A stretch of 64,000 nt of DNA from Mesorhizobium sp. ORS 3324 (GCA_000824825.2 LM655203.1:62001-126000); one strand, 5' to 3'; positions 25,315 through 34,485 are shown, counted from the first letter of the stretch. The notes: generated by a model not told the origin, from the letters alone. A program made the numbers and translations.

Positions 25315-27099
25315 ATGATACAATATGGCGTCGACTTCTTGTGGGTTCTCATCCTCGTAAGTCTCGGACTTTCCGCTCTCGCAATCTTCGTTTCAATATC
25401 CCGGTACCGGCAACACCATTCTAGGGCGGCAAGCATGCCTGCCCCGGGTGACGACGTCGCTTCGGAAGCCGCGCGCAAGGTGCTGCGCGAATTCGAGAAG
25501 AACGGGCAGTCGGTCGACGCGGCGCTCGTCACCTGGTCGCCGGAGACGCTGCGCAAGATCCTTACCGAGGATCTGCCGGACGCGCAGGTCATCGTCGTCT
25601 CCAACCGCGAGCCCTACATCCACAACGAAAAGAACGGCGAGGTCGAGCTGGTCGTGCCGGCGAGCGGGTTGGTCGCGGCGCTCGAGCCGATCACGCGCGT
25701 CTGCGCCGGCACATGGATCGCCTATGGCGGCGGCAGCGCCGACCGCGAGGTGGTCGACAGCAACGACCGCGTGCAGGTGCCGCCCGGCAATCCCTCCTAC
25801 ACGCTGCGCCGGGTCTGGCTGACGGACGAGGAATATCAGGGCTACTATCTCGGCTTCGCCAATGAGGGCCTGTGGCCGCTCTGCCATATCGCCTTCACCC
25901 GTCCGATCTTCCGCGATTCCGACTGGGAGGCTTACGAGGCCGCCAACCGCAAATTCGCCGACGCGGTGGTTGCCGAGGCCCGCAACGAGCGGCCGATCGT
26001 GCTGGTCCAGGATTACCACTTCGCGCTTCTGCCGCGCATGATCCGGGAGCGCCTGCCGGATGCGATCGTCATCACCTTCTGGCACATTCCGTGGCCGAAT
26101 TCGGAGGTGTTTAGCATCTGCCCGTGGCGCGAACGCATCCTCGACGGGCTGCTCGGCAGCTCGATCATCGGCTTCCACACGCAATTCCACGCCAACAATT
26201 TCACCGAAAGCGTCGACCGCTTCATGGAAAGCCGGATCGAGCGCGCGGACGCGGCCGTGTCCTATGGCGGCCAGACGACGCTGGTGCATGCCTATCCGAT
26301 CTCGATCGAATGGCCGGTCGAGTTGCTGAAGGCCCTGCCTTCGGTCGAGGACTCCCGGCGACACATCCGCGAGCGGTTCGGCATTCCGGCCGATGCCAAG
26401 CTCTGCGTCGGCGTCGAGCGTCTCGACTACACCAAGGGCATCCTCGACCGCTTCCATGCACTGGAGGAGCTGTTCATCCGCCATCCCGAAACAATCGGCA
26501 AGGTGGTGTTCCTGCAGATCGCGGCGCCCAGCCGGGGCACGCTGCCGGCCTACAAGCAACTGCATGAGGAATGCCTGCGCTTCGCCGAGGAGCTCAACGA
26601 GCGCTACGGCAGTGAGACCTATCGCCCCGTCGTCCTGGTGGCCCAGCATCACTCGCAGAAGGACGTCTATGAAATCTACCGGGCGGCCGACATCTGCCTG
26701 GTCACAAGCCTGCATGACGGCATGAACCTCGTCGCCAAGGAATTTGTCGCCTCTCGCGACGACGAGCAGGGTGTGCTCCTGCTCAGCACCTTCGCCGGCG
26801 CCTCGCGCGAGCTGCTGGAAGCGCTGATCGTCAATCCTTACGACGCGGCGATGATGAGCGAGACCATGCTGCAGGCACTCACCATGGGACCGGAAGAGCA
26901 GCGTGGGCGCATGCGGCGCATGCGCGAGATCGTGCGCGACAACAATGTCTATCGATGGGCCGGCAGCATGCTGCTCGACGCGGCGCGGCTGAGGAAGCGC
27001 GACGAGCTCGACCGGGTCACGGCTTTATCCGACCGGCCGATGAATGGCGACAACGTCGTCTCCATGTTCGAACGCAAACAGGCAGTCGGATTTCGATGA
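25315..27099 (+). CDS. otsA: Trehalose-6-phosphate synthase with an N-terminal membrane segment
   Basis: 594-residue GT20 enzyme joining UDP-glucose and glucose-6-phosphate. Catalytic blocks are intact: VVSNREP, EGLWPLCH, VQDYHF, ERLDYTKGI and SLHDGMNLVAKEF. It is longer than E. coli OtsA (474 aa) by about 115 residues at the N terminus, where residues 6-27 are strongly hydrophobic (WVLILVSLGLSALAIF) and followed by basic residues, implying a membrane anchor. An ATG at 25435 would give a soluble form. The start chosen has GGAGG 15 bases upstream, which is far, so the exact N terminus is uncertain. Confidence 0.88.
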   Translation: MIQYGVDFLWVLILVSLGLSALAIFVSISRYRQHHSRAASMPAPGDDVASEAARKVLREFEKNGQSVDAALVTWSPETLRKILTEDLPDAQVIVVSNREPYIHNEKNGEVELVVPASGLVAALEPITRVCAGTWIAYGGGSADREVVDSNDRVQVPPGNPSYTLRRVWLTDEEYQGYYLGFANEGLWPLCHIAFTRPIFRDSDWEAYEAANRKFADAVVAEARNERPIVLVQDYHFALLPRMIRERLPDAIVITFWHIPWPNSEVFSICPWRERILDGLLGSSIIGFHTQFHANNFTESVDRFMESRIERADAAVSYGGQTTLVHAYPISIEWPVELLKALPSVEDSRRHIRERFGIPADAKLCVGVERLDYTKGILDRFHALEELFIRHPETIGKVVFLQIAAPSRGTLPAYKQLHEECLRFAEELNERYGSETYRPVVLVAQHHSQKDVYEIYRAADICLVTSLHDGMNLVAKEFVASRDDEQGVLLLSTFAGASRELLEALIVNPYDAAMMSETMLQALTMGPEEQRGRMRRMREIVRDNNVYRWAGSMLLDAARLRKRDELDRVTALSDRPMNGDNVVSMFERKQAVGFR

Positions 27100-27878
27100 A
27101 TCTACAGACAGATTTGACGCCGCGCCTTCCCGGTGGCCGGTGGGCGCTCTTCCTCGACATTGACGGCACTTTGCTTGAGCACGCGGCCCACCCGGACAGC
27201 GTATCGGTCGGCGAGGAATTGCGCCTGCTCCTGGAGACGATCGAGCGGCGGCTCGACGGCGCGCTCGCCTTCATTACCGGCCGCTCGATCGCCGCAGTCG
27301 ACCGGCTGTTCGATCCCCTGAAGTTGCGGATCGCCGGCCTCTACGGGCTGGAGCACAGGCTGACACCGGGCGGGCAGATCGAAGCAGCCGACGAGCCGGC
27401 CGACATGGCGGCACTCGCCGACGAGATCGAGCTGGAGCTGGCGAGCAAGGCTGTCTATGTCGAGCGCAAGGGTCCGGTGCTCGCCATTCACACGCGGGCG
27501 GCGCCTCATCTTCTGGCGCGCGCGACGGAACTGGTCGAGGCAGCGCTTGCGCGCCTGCCGGAAGGCTACAGGGTCATTGCGGGTAACGCCGGCGTCGAGC
27601 TGATGCCGCTCGAAGCCGCCAAGGGCGCCGCGATCCGGCGCTTCATGCAGCTCGATCCGTTCACCGGCCGGCGTCCGGTATTCCTCGGCGACGACACGTC
27701 GGACGAGAACGGCTTCGACACCGTCAATGCCGCCGGCGGGATCTCGATCCGCGTGAAGCCGCAAGGCGAAACCGCGGCGCGTTTCGCCATCGCCGACGTT
27801 GCCAGCGCTATCGCCTGGCTCGAGGCGAATTTCGGCGACTATGCCGAACAGAGGGCCGGCAGCAATCTCATCGCTTGA
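27096..27878 (+). CDS. otsB: Trehalose-6-phosphate phosphatase
   Basis: 260-residue HAD-superfamily phosphatase. Motif I is LFLDIDGTLLE, with the nucleophile and acid aspartates; motif III/IV is FLGDDTSDENGF. The start ATG overlaps the otsA stop (ATGA), so the two are translationally coupled. It releases phosphate to give trehalose. Confidence 0.93.
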   Translation: MNLQTDLTPRLPGGRWALFLDIDGTLLEHAAHPDSVSVGEELRLLLETIERRLDGALAFITGRSIAAVDRLFDPLKLRIAGLYGLEHRLTPGGQIEAADEPADMAALADEIELELASKAVYVERKGPVLAIHTRAAPHLLARATELVEAALARLPEGYRVIAGNAGVELMPLEAAKGAAIRRFMQLDPFTGRRPVFLGDDTSDENGFDTVNAAGGISIRVKPQGETAARFAIADVASAIAWLEANFGDYAEQRAGSNLIA

Positions 27879-27904
27879 ATCAGCTCAAGATTGCTGTAGC
27901 GCGG

Positions 27905-28213
27905 CTATTTGCTGCCGCCGTTCGCCTTCACGCTGCTGCAGAATTCCGGATGCGTGTTGGTTGCGTTGGCTTTCTTCGCCTCATCGGCACAGGCCGCCAC
28001 AATCATCTTCTGATCCTCGGCCGTCAGCGCCTTCCACGCCCTGGTGAATTCGTCGCTGCTGCGCATCTTCTTCATGGTGGAGTCGGTATAGAAAGGCTGC
28101 ATCTTGGCCGGATCGTCGAGCGCCGACGTGCCGGTGCCGGTCGCGGCGGCGAGCGCGGAGCCGCTAGCCATCGAAAGCGCCATCGCGCCAAGGCTGATCA
28201 TCTTGATGTTCAT
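27905..28213 (-). CDS. Small secreted hypothetical protein
   Basis: 102-residue protein with a signal peptide (residues 1-22, ending SALA-AA). The mature part of about 80 residues is helical and charged, with two cysteines (in VAACADE and PEFCSS) that could form a disulphide. GGAGG lies shortly before the ATG on the minus strand. It is convergent with otsB. The family is not recognised with certainty; a periplasmic stress-related protein is possible. Confidence 0.7.
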   Translation of the reverse strand: MNIKMISLGAMALSMASGSALAAATGTGTSALDDPAKMQPFYTDSTMKKMRSSDEFTRAWKALTAEDQKMIVAACADEAKKANATNTHPEFCSSVKANGGSK

Positions 28214-28441
28214 GACATAGACCTCCTGTTTCTCCGGATCGTTCGAGAAACGATCACGTCACCAACGGCAGGTCTGGATCAAAGTTCCTCTATTCCCATG
28301 AAATGTAGAAAATAATACCGGATAAAAGCATACTCACGAGGGATGTCGAAGCTTCCCAACGTCTGCTTTTAAGTTTGGTTGCGCTACATCATGATGCAAT
28401 CATTGGCGGGAACGCCGCTGGCTCTAGCTGGCAAGGCGCGA
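28214..28441. other. Intergenic space upstream of the small secreted protein gene
   Basis: 228 bases between the small secreted protein gene and the 3' end of the hydroxyacid dehydrogenase gene, AT-richer than its surroundings around 28290-28380. It should hold the promoter of the secreted protein gene. No coding frame or repeat is convincing. Confidence 0.45.
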
Positions 28442-29473
28442 TCAGTTCCTGTCGACGGGCTTGGAGCGCATCCGCGACACGGTCTCGCGCTCGGCGCGCT
28501 TGGAGCGCATCGGCGGCAGGCCGCGGTCGATGAGGTCCATGTCTTCCAGCACCATGTCGCCCATGCGTTTGAAGGCGACATCGAGCGCGCCGGCGCGGTG
28601 GGCCGAGCGCAGGAAGCCGGGGAGGGTGCGCACCGGATGATCCTGCGCCAGCGGTTCTTCCGGGAAGACATCGCTTGCGGCAACGATATGACCGCTCTTC
28701 ACCGCCGCCATCAGCGCCGGGAAATCGACGACGCCGGCGCGGCTGAGCAGGATGAAGGCGGCGCCCTTGCGCATTTTGGCGAAGGCGTCGGCGCCCAGAA
28801 AACCCTGGTTCTCGCTGGTCACCGAGGCAACGACGAAGACGAAATCGCTTTCCGACAAAACCTTGTCGAGCGAGGCCGGCTCGACGCCGTGCTCGGCAAG
28901 AACGGACGGCGGCAGCCATGGGTCGTAGACCCTGGTGCGCGTGCGGAAGCCGGAGAGCAGCCGGTTCAGCGCGCGGCCGAGATCGCCGAAGCCGATGATG
29001 CCGACATCGGCGCCTGAGAGCAGGCGTGCGGTCTGGTTGCCGTCGCCGCCCCACAGCTCCTTGCCCTGCCGGAAGGCTAGGTCGGCATCGACGATGTTGC
29101 GCGCCAGGTTGAGCGCCATGGCAAGGCCGAGCTCCGCAACCGGCTCCGCAAACACCAGGCCGGTGGTGACGACGTGGATGCCGCGGGCGAACAGCGTCTC
29201 ATAGGGCATGTTGTTGATGAGGTTGGTCTCGACATTGAAGATGCAGCGCAGGGCCTTCAATTTCTCCAGCGTCTCCGGGGCGATCGGCGGCTGGCCGACG
29301 ATGTAGCGGGCTTCGGCCAGCACATTGGTCGGCAACTCCGAGACACCTTCCGGCGTTGTCTCGACGATGCGATATTTTCTGCGAAAATGCGCCAGCTGCG
29401 GCGGCGTGAAGATCAGGTCGAGCGTGCGCGGTTCGGGCGCGCTGATGACCAGCGGCATGGACTTTTCGGACAT
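28442..29473 (-). CDS. D-isomer-specific 2-hydroxyacid dehydrogenase
   Basis: 343-residue NAD(P)-dependent oxidoreductase with a split substrate domain around a Rossmann domain (VGIIGFGDLGRALNRLL, about residues 155-175). The usual catalytic pattern is altered: the arginine block reads LLSRAGVVD and the Glu-His region EEPLAQDHPVR and SAHRAGA. It is divergent from the LacI regulator and probably shares its control. It likely oxidises or reduces a sugar-derived hydroxyacid. Confidence 0.83.
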   Translation of the reverse strand: MSEKSMPLVISAPEPRTLDLIFTPPQLAHFRRKYRIVETTPEGVSELPTNVLAEARYIVGQPPIAPETLEKLKALRCIFNVETNLINNMPYETLFARGIHVVTTGLVFAEPVAELGLAMALNLARNIVDADLAFRQGKELWGGDGNQTARLLSGADVGIIGFGDLGRALNRLLSGFRTRTRVYDPWLPPSVLAEHGVEPASLDKVLSESDFVFVVASVTSENQGFLGADAFAKMRKGAAFILLSRAGVVDFPALMAAVKSGHIVAASDVFPEEPLAQDHPVRTLPGFLRSAHRAGALDVAFKRMGDMVLEDMDLIDRGLPPMRSKRAERETVSRMRSKPVDRN

Positions 29474-29531
29474 GAATCATCCTCCCAGCGTGATTGGATC
29501 GTGTCAATCACGTCGGTGTTTTACCCCGGAT

Positions 29532-29562
29532 GAAACGATTTACAATAGCGAAAAATCGATTT
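29532..29562. promoter_or_regulatory. Candidate LacI-family operator
   Basis: The perfect palindrome AAATCGATTT (29553-29562), with the central CG usual in LacI-family operators, lies between the divergent dehydrogenase and lacI genes. A related half site, GAAACGATTTAC, starts at 29532. The same core, as TAAATCGATTTA, recurs at 30780-30791 near the start of the transporter operon, which strengthens the call. Confidence 0.6.
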
Positions 29563-29617
29563 ATCGGTTAGTTTAGCAATGCCGCCCAAATGGCTGCCCG
29601 CTCTTGGGAGGAGGTCA

Positions 29618-30682
29618 ATGGCGAACAAGGAAGCCCAGCAGCGGCGCCCGTCGATCCACGACGTGGCAAGCCATGCGGGTGTGTCCGCCGCCACCGTCTC
29701 CAAGGTCCTTTCCGGCGTCACCACGGTGAAGCCGGAAAACGCGCAGCGCGTCCTCGATGCCGTCGAACTGCTCGGCTACCGTGTCGACCCGCTCGCCTCG
29801 GACATGCGGCGGGCCAAGCGCCGCATCATCGGCGCCATCATGCCCGAATTCGAAAGCGAATTCTTCGGCCAGATGGTGAGCGAGCTCGAAGGTCTGGCCG
29901 AGCAGCGCGGCTACACGCTGGTCGCCGCCTCCAGCCGTGAATCGGAAGCGCGGGAGAAGGAGGTCCTCGCCCGCATGCACGACTGGCGCGTCGCCGGCGT
30001 CGTGCTGGCGCCGGTGCGCAACGAGCACGGACCGGCGGCCGCCTTCATGAAGGCGAACGGCATGACGGGCGTGCTGATCGACCGCGTGCTCGCCGACGAC
30101 GCCTTCGACACCGTTTCGGCCGACAGCGCCGCGGCAAGCGCGGAAGTGGCGCGCGCGCTGGTCGGCATGGGCCATCGCCACGTCCTCGTCGTCGGCCTCG
30201 GCCAGCAGGCAGCCACGGTGCGCGCCCGCCTCGACGGATTCCGCAGCACCGCGCTGAAGCTTGCGCCCGACATCCGCATCGACGTCGTGCTCTGCGAAAG
30301 CGATGTCGGACCTCTGCGGGCGATGCTTCACGACTATTTCTCCAAGGGTACCGAGCGGCCGACGGCGGTCTATTCGCTGTTCCTCAAGGGCACGCTGGTA
30401 GCGCTTTCCGAATTCCGACGGCGCGGCTGGCATTGCCCGAACGACATTTCGCTGGTCGGCTTCGACGACGCCGAGTGGATGCAGGTGACATGGCCGGCGA
30501 TCGCCGCGGTGGTGCAGCCGGTGCGCGCGATCGCCAGCAATGCGATGGAGGTCTTGTTTCGCAGAATCGAGGGCGAGGGTGGTCCGCCAACAGCGCGGCT
30601 CGAACCTTGCAAGGTGTTGATGCGGGAATCCGTTGGCTCGCCAGGCAACGTCCCGCATTCCGGGGGAGGAGACCGACAATAG
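29618..30682 (+). CDS. LacI-family transcriptional regulator
   Basis: 354-residue repressor. The N-terminal helix-turn-helix is complete (SIHDVASHAGVSAATVSKVL) with the hinge region RRAKRRIIGAIMPE. A ribose-binding-type sensor domain follows. The start ATG has GGGAGGAGG at the right distance; the frame is open 39 bases further but without support. It precedes a sugar ABC importer on the same strand and should control it through the AAATCGATTT sites. Confidence 0.92.
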   Translation: MANKEAQQRRPSIHDVASHAGVSAATVSKVLSGVTTVKPENAQRVLDAVELLGYRVDPLASDMRRAKRRIIGAIMPEFESEFFGQMVSELEGLAEQRGYTLVAASSRESEAREKEVLARMHDWRVAGVVLAPVRNEHGPAAAFMKANGMTGVLIDRVLADDAFDTVSADSAAASAEVARALVGMGHRHVLVVGLGQQAATVRARLDGFRSTALKLAPDIRIDVVLCESDVGPLRAMLHDYFSKGTERPTAVYSLFLKGTLVALSEFRRRGWHCPNDISLVGFDDAEWMQVTWPAIAAVVQPVRAIASNAMEVLFRRIEGEGGPPTARLEPCKVLMRESVGSPGNVPHSGGGDRQ

Positions 30683-30757
30683 CCCCCATTGTCGATAACG
30701 GAAGAAAGCGCCGGCCCTGGCCGATGCATCCGGTGCAAACAACAAACGGAGGATGGA

Positions 30758-31747
30758 ATGACATCGCTTTTCCTGAAGATAAATCGATTTACTCTTGCGT
30801 TGGGCGTCGCCTTGGCAATGTCAGCGGTCGGAGCGGCCAGGGCAGAGGACGGCGAATATGGCGTGCTGATGAAAACGCTGGCCAATCCGTTCTGGGGCGC
30901 CATGGCCCAGGGCGTTGCTGACGGCGCCAAGGAAGCCGGCGTGAAGTATTTCCAGCAGGCAGCCGAAAGCGACCAGGCGGCCGAGCCGCAGCTCAACCTC
31001 TGCAACACGATGCTGGAACGCAAGCCGGTGGCGATGATCACCGCCGCCATCAACTCGACCAACCTGCTGCCTTGCCTGAAGTCTGCGCAGGCCGCAGGCA
31101 TGAAGATCGTAGACCTCGATAATAATCTCGATCAGGCGGTCCTCGACAAGGAAGGCGTCAAGGTTACCTTCCATATCGGTTCCGACAATGTGGCGGCTGG
31201 CGCGCAAGGGGCTGAATATCTGGTCTCCAAGCTCGGCAAGGACGCCAAGGGTCCGGTGCTGGTGATCGAAGGCCTGTCGGGCAACATCACCGGCGAGAAG
31301 CGCGCCAAGGGCTTTGCCGACAAGCTGAAGGAACTGGCGCCCGGGCTGCAGGTCGTCGCATCGCTGCCGGGCGACTGGGATCGCGGCAAGGCGGCCTCGA
31401 TCGCCACCGACACGCTGACCGCACATCCCGACCTCGTCGCCATCTTCTGCGCCAATGACGGCATGGCGTTGGGCGCGGTGGAATCGGTCTATGCAGCCGG
31501 CAAGGGCCAGCAGGTGACGATGATCGGCGTCGACGGCAATGTCGATGCGGTGAAGTCGATCAAGGAAGGGCGTCTCAACGCTTCCGTGGCGCAGCTTCCC
31601 TATCTGGTCGGCAAGCAGGCGGTCGAGAACGTCAAGAAGGCGCTGGCCGGCGAAAAGGTCGAGGAAAGCATTGCCGTGCCCACCCTGGTGCTGACCAAGG
31701 AAGTGCTCGACGCCGGCAAGGAGCCCATGCTGCAATATGTGAAATGA
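30758..31747 (+). CDS. Sugar ABC transporter substrate-binding protein, RbsB-like
   Basis: 329-residue periplasmic protein of the type 1 fold. The signal peptide (about 1-32) ends AARA-ED. The mature protein starts GEYGVLMKTLANPFW and has the family blocks NNLDQAV, VIEGLSGN and CANDGMALGA. CGGAGGATGG precedes the ATG. A candidate LacI operator, TAAATCGATTTA, lies within codons 8-12, so repression could act on the start of the gene. Confidence 0.9.
   Translation: MTSLFLKINRFTLALGVALAMSAVGAARAEDGEYGVLMKTLANPFWGAMAQGVADGAKEAGVKYFQQAAESDQAAEPQLNLCNTMLERKPVAMITAAINSTNLLPCLKSAQAAGMKIVDLDNNLDQAVLDKEGVKVTFHIGSDNVAAGAQGAEYLVSKLGKDAKGPVLVIEGLSGNITGEKRAKGFADKLKELAPGLQVVASLPGDWDRGKAASIATDTLTAHPDLVAIFCANDGMALGAVESVYAAGKGQQVTMIGVDGNVDAVKSIKEGRLNASVAQLPYLVGKQAVENVKKALAGEKVEESIAVPTLVLTKEVLDAGKEPMLQYVK
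30780..30791. promoter_or_regulatory. Second LacI-family operator, inside the binding-protein gene start
   Basis: TAAATCGATTTA is a perfect 12-bp palindrome sharing its 10-bp core with the site at 29553-29562 in front of lacI. It lies 22 bases after the start codon of the binding-protein gene. Confidence 0.5.
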
Positions 31748-31752
31748 GGGAA

Positions 31753-31848
31753 TAGGCAGTAGGCTGTAGGCAGTAGGGGAACCTGGCATGTCCCTGTCCC
31801 GTATCACCTACTGCCCTACTGCCTGATCCCCACTGCCTAACCCCTACC
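31753..31848. repeat. Inverted cluster of GGCAGTAGG repeats
   Basis: The left arm (31753-31780) holds TAGGCAGTAGG and its near copy, and the right arm (31807-31848) holds the complementary CCTACTGCC units three times with small variations. The arms can fold into a long imperfect hairpin. It lies between the binding-protein and permease genes, like the array at 17848, and may limit downstream expression. The unit looks like a dispersed rhizobial repeat. Confidence 0.7.
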
Positions 31849-31863
31849 CGAAGGGTGATAAAC

Positions 31864-32856
31864 ATGTCTGCCGAAACGGCGCAGCCCGGGTTCTGGACCC
31901 GTGTCCAGCGCGCATCCGTCGAGAGGCTCCATATCAGGCTGGAGTCGCTGCTGGTGCTTGTCTTGCTGAGCACGGCGATGGCGCTGTTGTCGCCCTTCTT
32001 CCTGTCGCTCAGCAATTTCCTCAACATCCTGCTCGCCACATCGACGATCGGCGTGCTGGCGATCGCCGCCACCTTCGTCATCGGCTCGGGCGGGCTCGAC
32101 CTCTCGCTCGGATCGGTCATGGGGCTCTCCGGCGTGGCCGGTGCCTATGTCGCGGTCAATCTCGGCTGGCCGTCGGTCTTTGCCGTGATCGCCTGCATCC
32201 TCGCCGGAGCGATCGCCGGCTACATCAACGGGCAACTGGTGACACGCGCCTTCGTGCCGGCCTTCATCGTGACGCTCGGCATGCTGGGCCTGGCGCGCGG
32301 CCTAGCGCTGGTCATCTCGCAGGGCAGGGCGATCTACGGCCTGCCGCTGGAGATCGTCTACATCGGGCAAGGGAGGCCGTTCGGCGTGCCGATGCCGGTC
32401 ATCATCTTCGTGCTGACGGCAATCGTGGCGCATGCGGTGCTTGCCTATACGCGCTTCGGTCGCCACACGCTGGCGCTGGGCGATAGCGAGGGCGCTGCGC
32501 GCGCCGCCGGCATCCGGGTCGAGCAGCATCGCCGCATCATCTACACGCTCTCCGGCGCGCTTGCCGGCCTTGCCGGCCTGCTCTTCACCGCCCGCGTCAA
32601 TGCAGGCGATCCGACCGCCGGCATCAATTACGAGCTCACCGCGATCACCGCGGCGATCATCGGCGGCACCAACCTGTTCGGCGGCCGCGCTTCGATCCTC
32701 GGCACGATGATCGGCGCGCTGATCATGGGCGTGCTGCAGAACGGGCTGACGCTGCTTGCGGTGCAATCCTACTACCAGCAGATGGCGATCGGCGCGGTGC
32801 TGATCCTTGCCGTCTTCATCGACCAGTATCAGGTGCGGAAGGAGTCGCGCGTATGA
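31864..32856 (+). CDS. Sugar ABC transporter permease, RbsC-like
   Basis: 330-residue inner-membrane permease with about ten helices. Family blocks FVIGSGGLDLSLGSVMGLSG and AAIIGGTNLFGGRAS are present. GAAGGG lies about 9 bases before the ATG; an in-frame GTG 9 bases upstream is an alternative. The stop overlaps the ATPase start by ATGA. Confidence 0.91.
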   Translation: MSAETAQPGFWTRVQRASVERLHIRLESLLVLVLLSTAMALLSPFFLSLSNFLNILLATSTIGVLAIAATFVIGSGGLDLSLGSVMGLSGVAGAYVAVNLGWPSVFAVIACILAGAIAGYINGQLVTRAFVPAFIVTLGMLGLARGLALVISQGRAIYGLPLEIVYIGQGRPFGVPMPVIIFVLTAIVAHAVLAYTRFGRHTLALGDSEGAARAAGIRVEQHRRIIYTLSGALAGLAGLLFTARVNAGDPTAGINYELTAITAAIIGGTNLFGGRASILGTMIGALIMGVLQNGLTLLAVQSYYQQMAIGAVLILAVFIDQYQVRKESRV

Positions 32857-33629
32857 CGCTTCTCTCGCTCCACGGCATTCGCAAGAGTTTTGGCGCGGTC
32901 GACGTGCTGCATGGCGTCGATCTGTCGGTCGCGGCCGGCGAGGTGGTCGGTCTGGTCGGCGACAATGGCGCCGGAAAATCGACGCTGATGAAGACCATCA
33001 CCGGCATCTACCAGGCCGACACCGGCTCGATCGAATTCGACGGCAAGGACATCCTTGCGCTTGATCCCGGCCAGCGCCGCCGCCTCGGCATCGAGATGAT
33101 CTATCAGGATCTGTCTTTAGCCAAGCAGCAGGATGTGGCCTCCAACATCTTCCTTGGCCGCGAGCCGACGAAAAGGCTGCTCGGCCTCTTCCCCGGCTTC
33201 GTCGACAAGGCCGAGATGGATCGGCAGGCGGCGCGGATGATCGACCGGTTGGGGGCGCATCTGCCGTCGATCAACCGCTCGGTCGGCTCCTTCTCGGGCG
33301 GCCAGCAGCAGACGGTGGCGATCGCCCGCGCGCTCACCTTCAATCCCAAGCTCGTCATCATGGACGAGCCGACGGCAGCGCTCGCCGTGCGCGAGGTGCA
33401 GAGCGTGCTTGACCTGATCCGGCGGCTGAAGTCGGAAGGCATCGCCGTCATCCTGATCTCGCACCGGCTCAACGACGTGTTGTCGGTCACCGACCGCATC
33501 GTTGTGCTGCGCCACGGCAGGGCGGATGCCGATCTCGTCACCGCCAGGACCAACATGAACGAAGTCGTCAGCCGCATCGTCGGCGGCGGCGACATCGCCG
33601 CCGCCGCGGCGCATGAGCAACGAGGCTGA
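32853..33629 (+). CDS. Sugar ABC transporter ATP-binding protein, single domain
   Basis: 258-residue ATPase with Walker A GDNGAGKST, signature SFSGGQQQTVAIAR, Walker B LVIMDEPTAALA and switch ISHRL. Like the ATPase at 18091 it has one nucleotide-binding domain rather than two. It should dimerise under the RbsC-like permease and energise the same importer. Confidence 0.92.
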   Translation: MTLLSLHGIRKSFGAVDVLHGVDLSVAAGEVVGLVGDNGAGKSTLMKTITGIYQADTGSIEFDGKDILALDPGQRRRLGIEMIYQDLSLAKQQDVASNIFLGREPTKRLLGLFPGFVDKAEMDRQAARMIDRLGAHLPSINRSVGSFSGGQQQTVAIARALTFNPKLVIMDEPTAALAVREVQSVLDLIRRLKSEGIAVILISHRLNDVLSVTDRIVVLRHGRADADLVTARTNMNEVVSRIVGGGDIAAAAAHEQRG

Positions 33630-33630
33630 C

Positions 33631-34485
33631 ATGAACGTTTTCGGACTGCATACATTCGCCATCGCCCCGGTCTGGGACCTCGCCCGCATCGAGCCGCAGA
33701 TGGATAGGCTGAAGGAGCTCGGCATCGGCCTGATGGAGATCCCGCTGCTGCGCCCAGAGGAGATCGACACGAAGCGCACGCGCGGTTTCGCCAACCACTA
33801 TGGCGTCGAGCTCATCCCGTCGCTCGGCCTGCCGCGCGCGCTCGATGTGGTCGAGCGGCCGGAGGAGGCGCTCGACTTCCTGCAGCCGGCCTTCAAGGTC
33901 TGTAACGAGGTGGGCAGCGAAGCGCTTGGCGGCGTCACCTATGGCACGATCGGCAAGACTACCGGCCGCGCGCCGACGCAAAGGGAGATCGACGGCATCT
34001 GTCGCTTCCTCGAGCGCGCGGCGAAGTCGGCGAAGTCGCGCAGCCTGAGGCTCGGCATCGAGCCCTGCAACCGCTACGAGACGCATCTGATCAACCGCGG
34101 CATCGACGCGGCGCGGATCATCGAGCGGATCGGCGCCGACAACATCTTTATCCATCTCGACACCTACCACATGCATATCGAGGAGGAGAGCTTTGCCGCA
34201 GGCTTCGAGGCGGCAGCACCCTTCCTCGGCTATGTGCATGTGTCGGAGGCCAATCGCGGCGTGCCGGGGCGCGGCATGCTCAACTGGGCGGCCTGCATGA
34301 AGGCGATCGCCGACATCGGCTACGAAGGCGCGATCACGCTCGAAAGCATGAACCATGTCGACGTCGACATCGCCGGCGGGCTCGCCGTATGGCGCCCGGT
34401 GGCGGAGGACCCGCGCGACGTCATCGAGGTCGGCCTGCCCTTCCTGCGCGAGGAAGCGAGGAAGGCCGGGCTGACGCTCGGGTGA
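33631..34485 (+). CDS. Sugar isomerase/epimerase, D-tagatose/D-psicose 3-epimerase-like
   Basis: 284-residue TIM-barrel protein. The four metal/catalytic positions of ketose 3-epimerases are visible: Glu in GIEPCNRYE, Asp in HLDTYHM, His in YVHVSEANR and Glu in ITLESM. The last gene of the LacI-controlled operon, it starts one base after the ATPase stop. It probably interconverts a rare ketose or its phosphate after uptake. Specificity is a family-based inference. Confidence 0.82.
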   Translation: MNVFGLHTFAIAPVWDLARIEPQMDRLKELGIGLMEIPLLRPEEIDTKRTRGFANHYGVELIPSLGLPRALDVVERPEEALDFLQPAFKVCNEVGSEALGGVTYGTIGKTTGRAPTQREIDGICRFLERAAKSAKSRSLRLGIEPCNRYETHLINRGIDAARIIERIGADNIFIHLDTYHMHIEEESFAAGFEAAAPFLGYVHVSEANRGVPGRGMLNWAACMKAIADIGYEGAITLESMNHVDVDIAGGLAVWRPVAEDPRDVIEVGLPFLREEARKAGLTLG

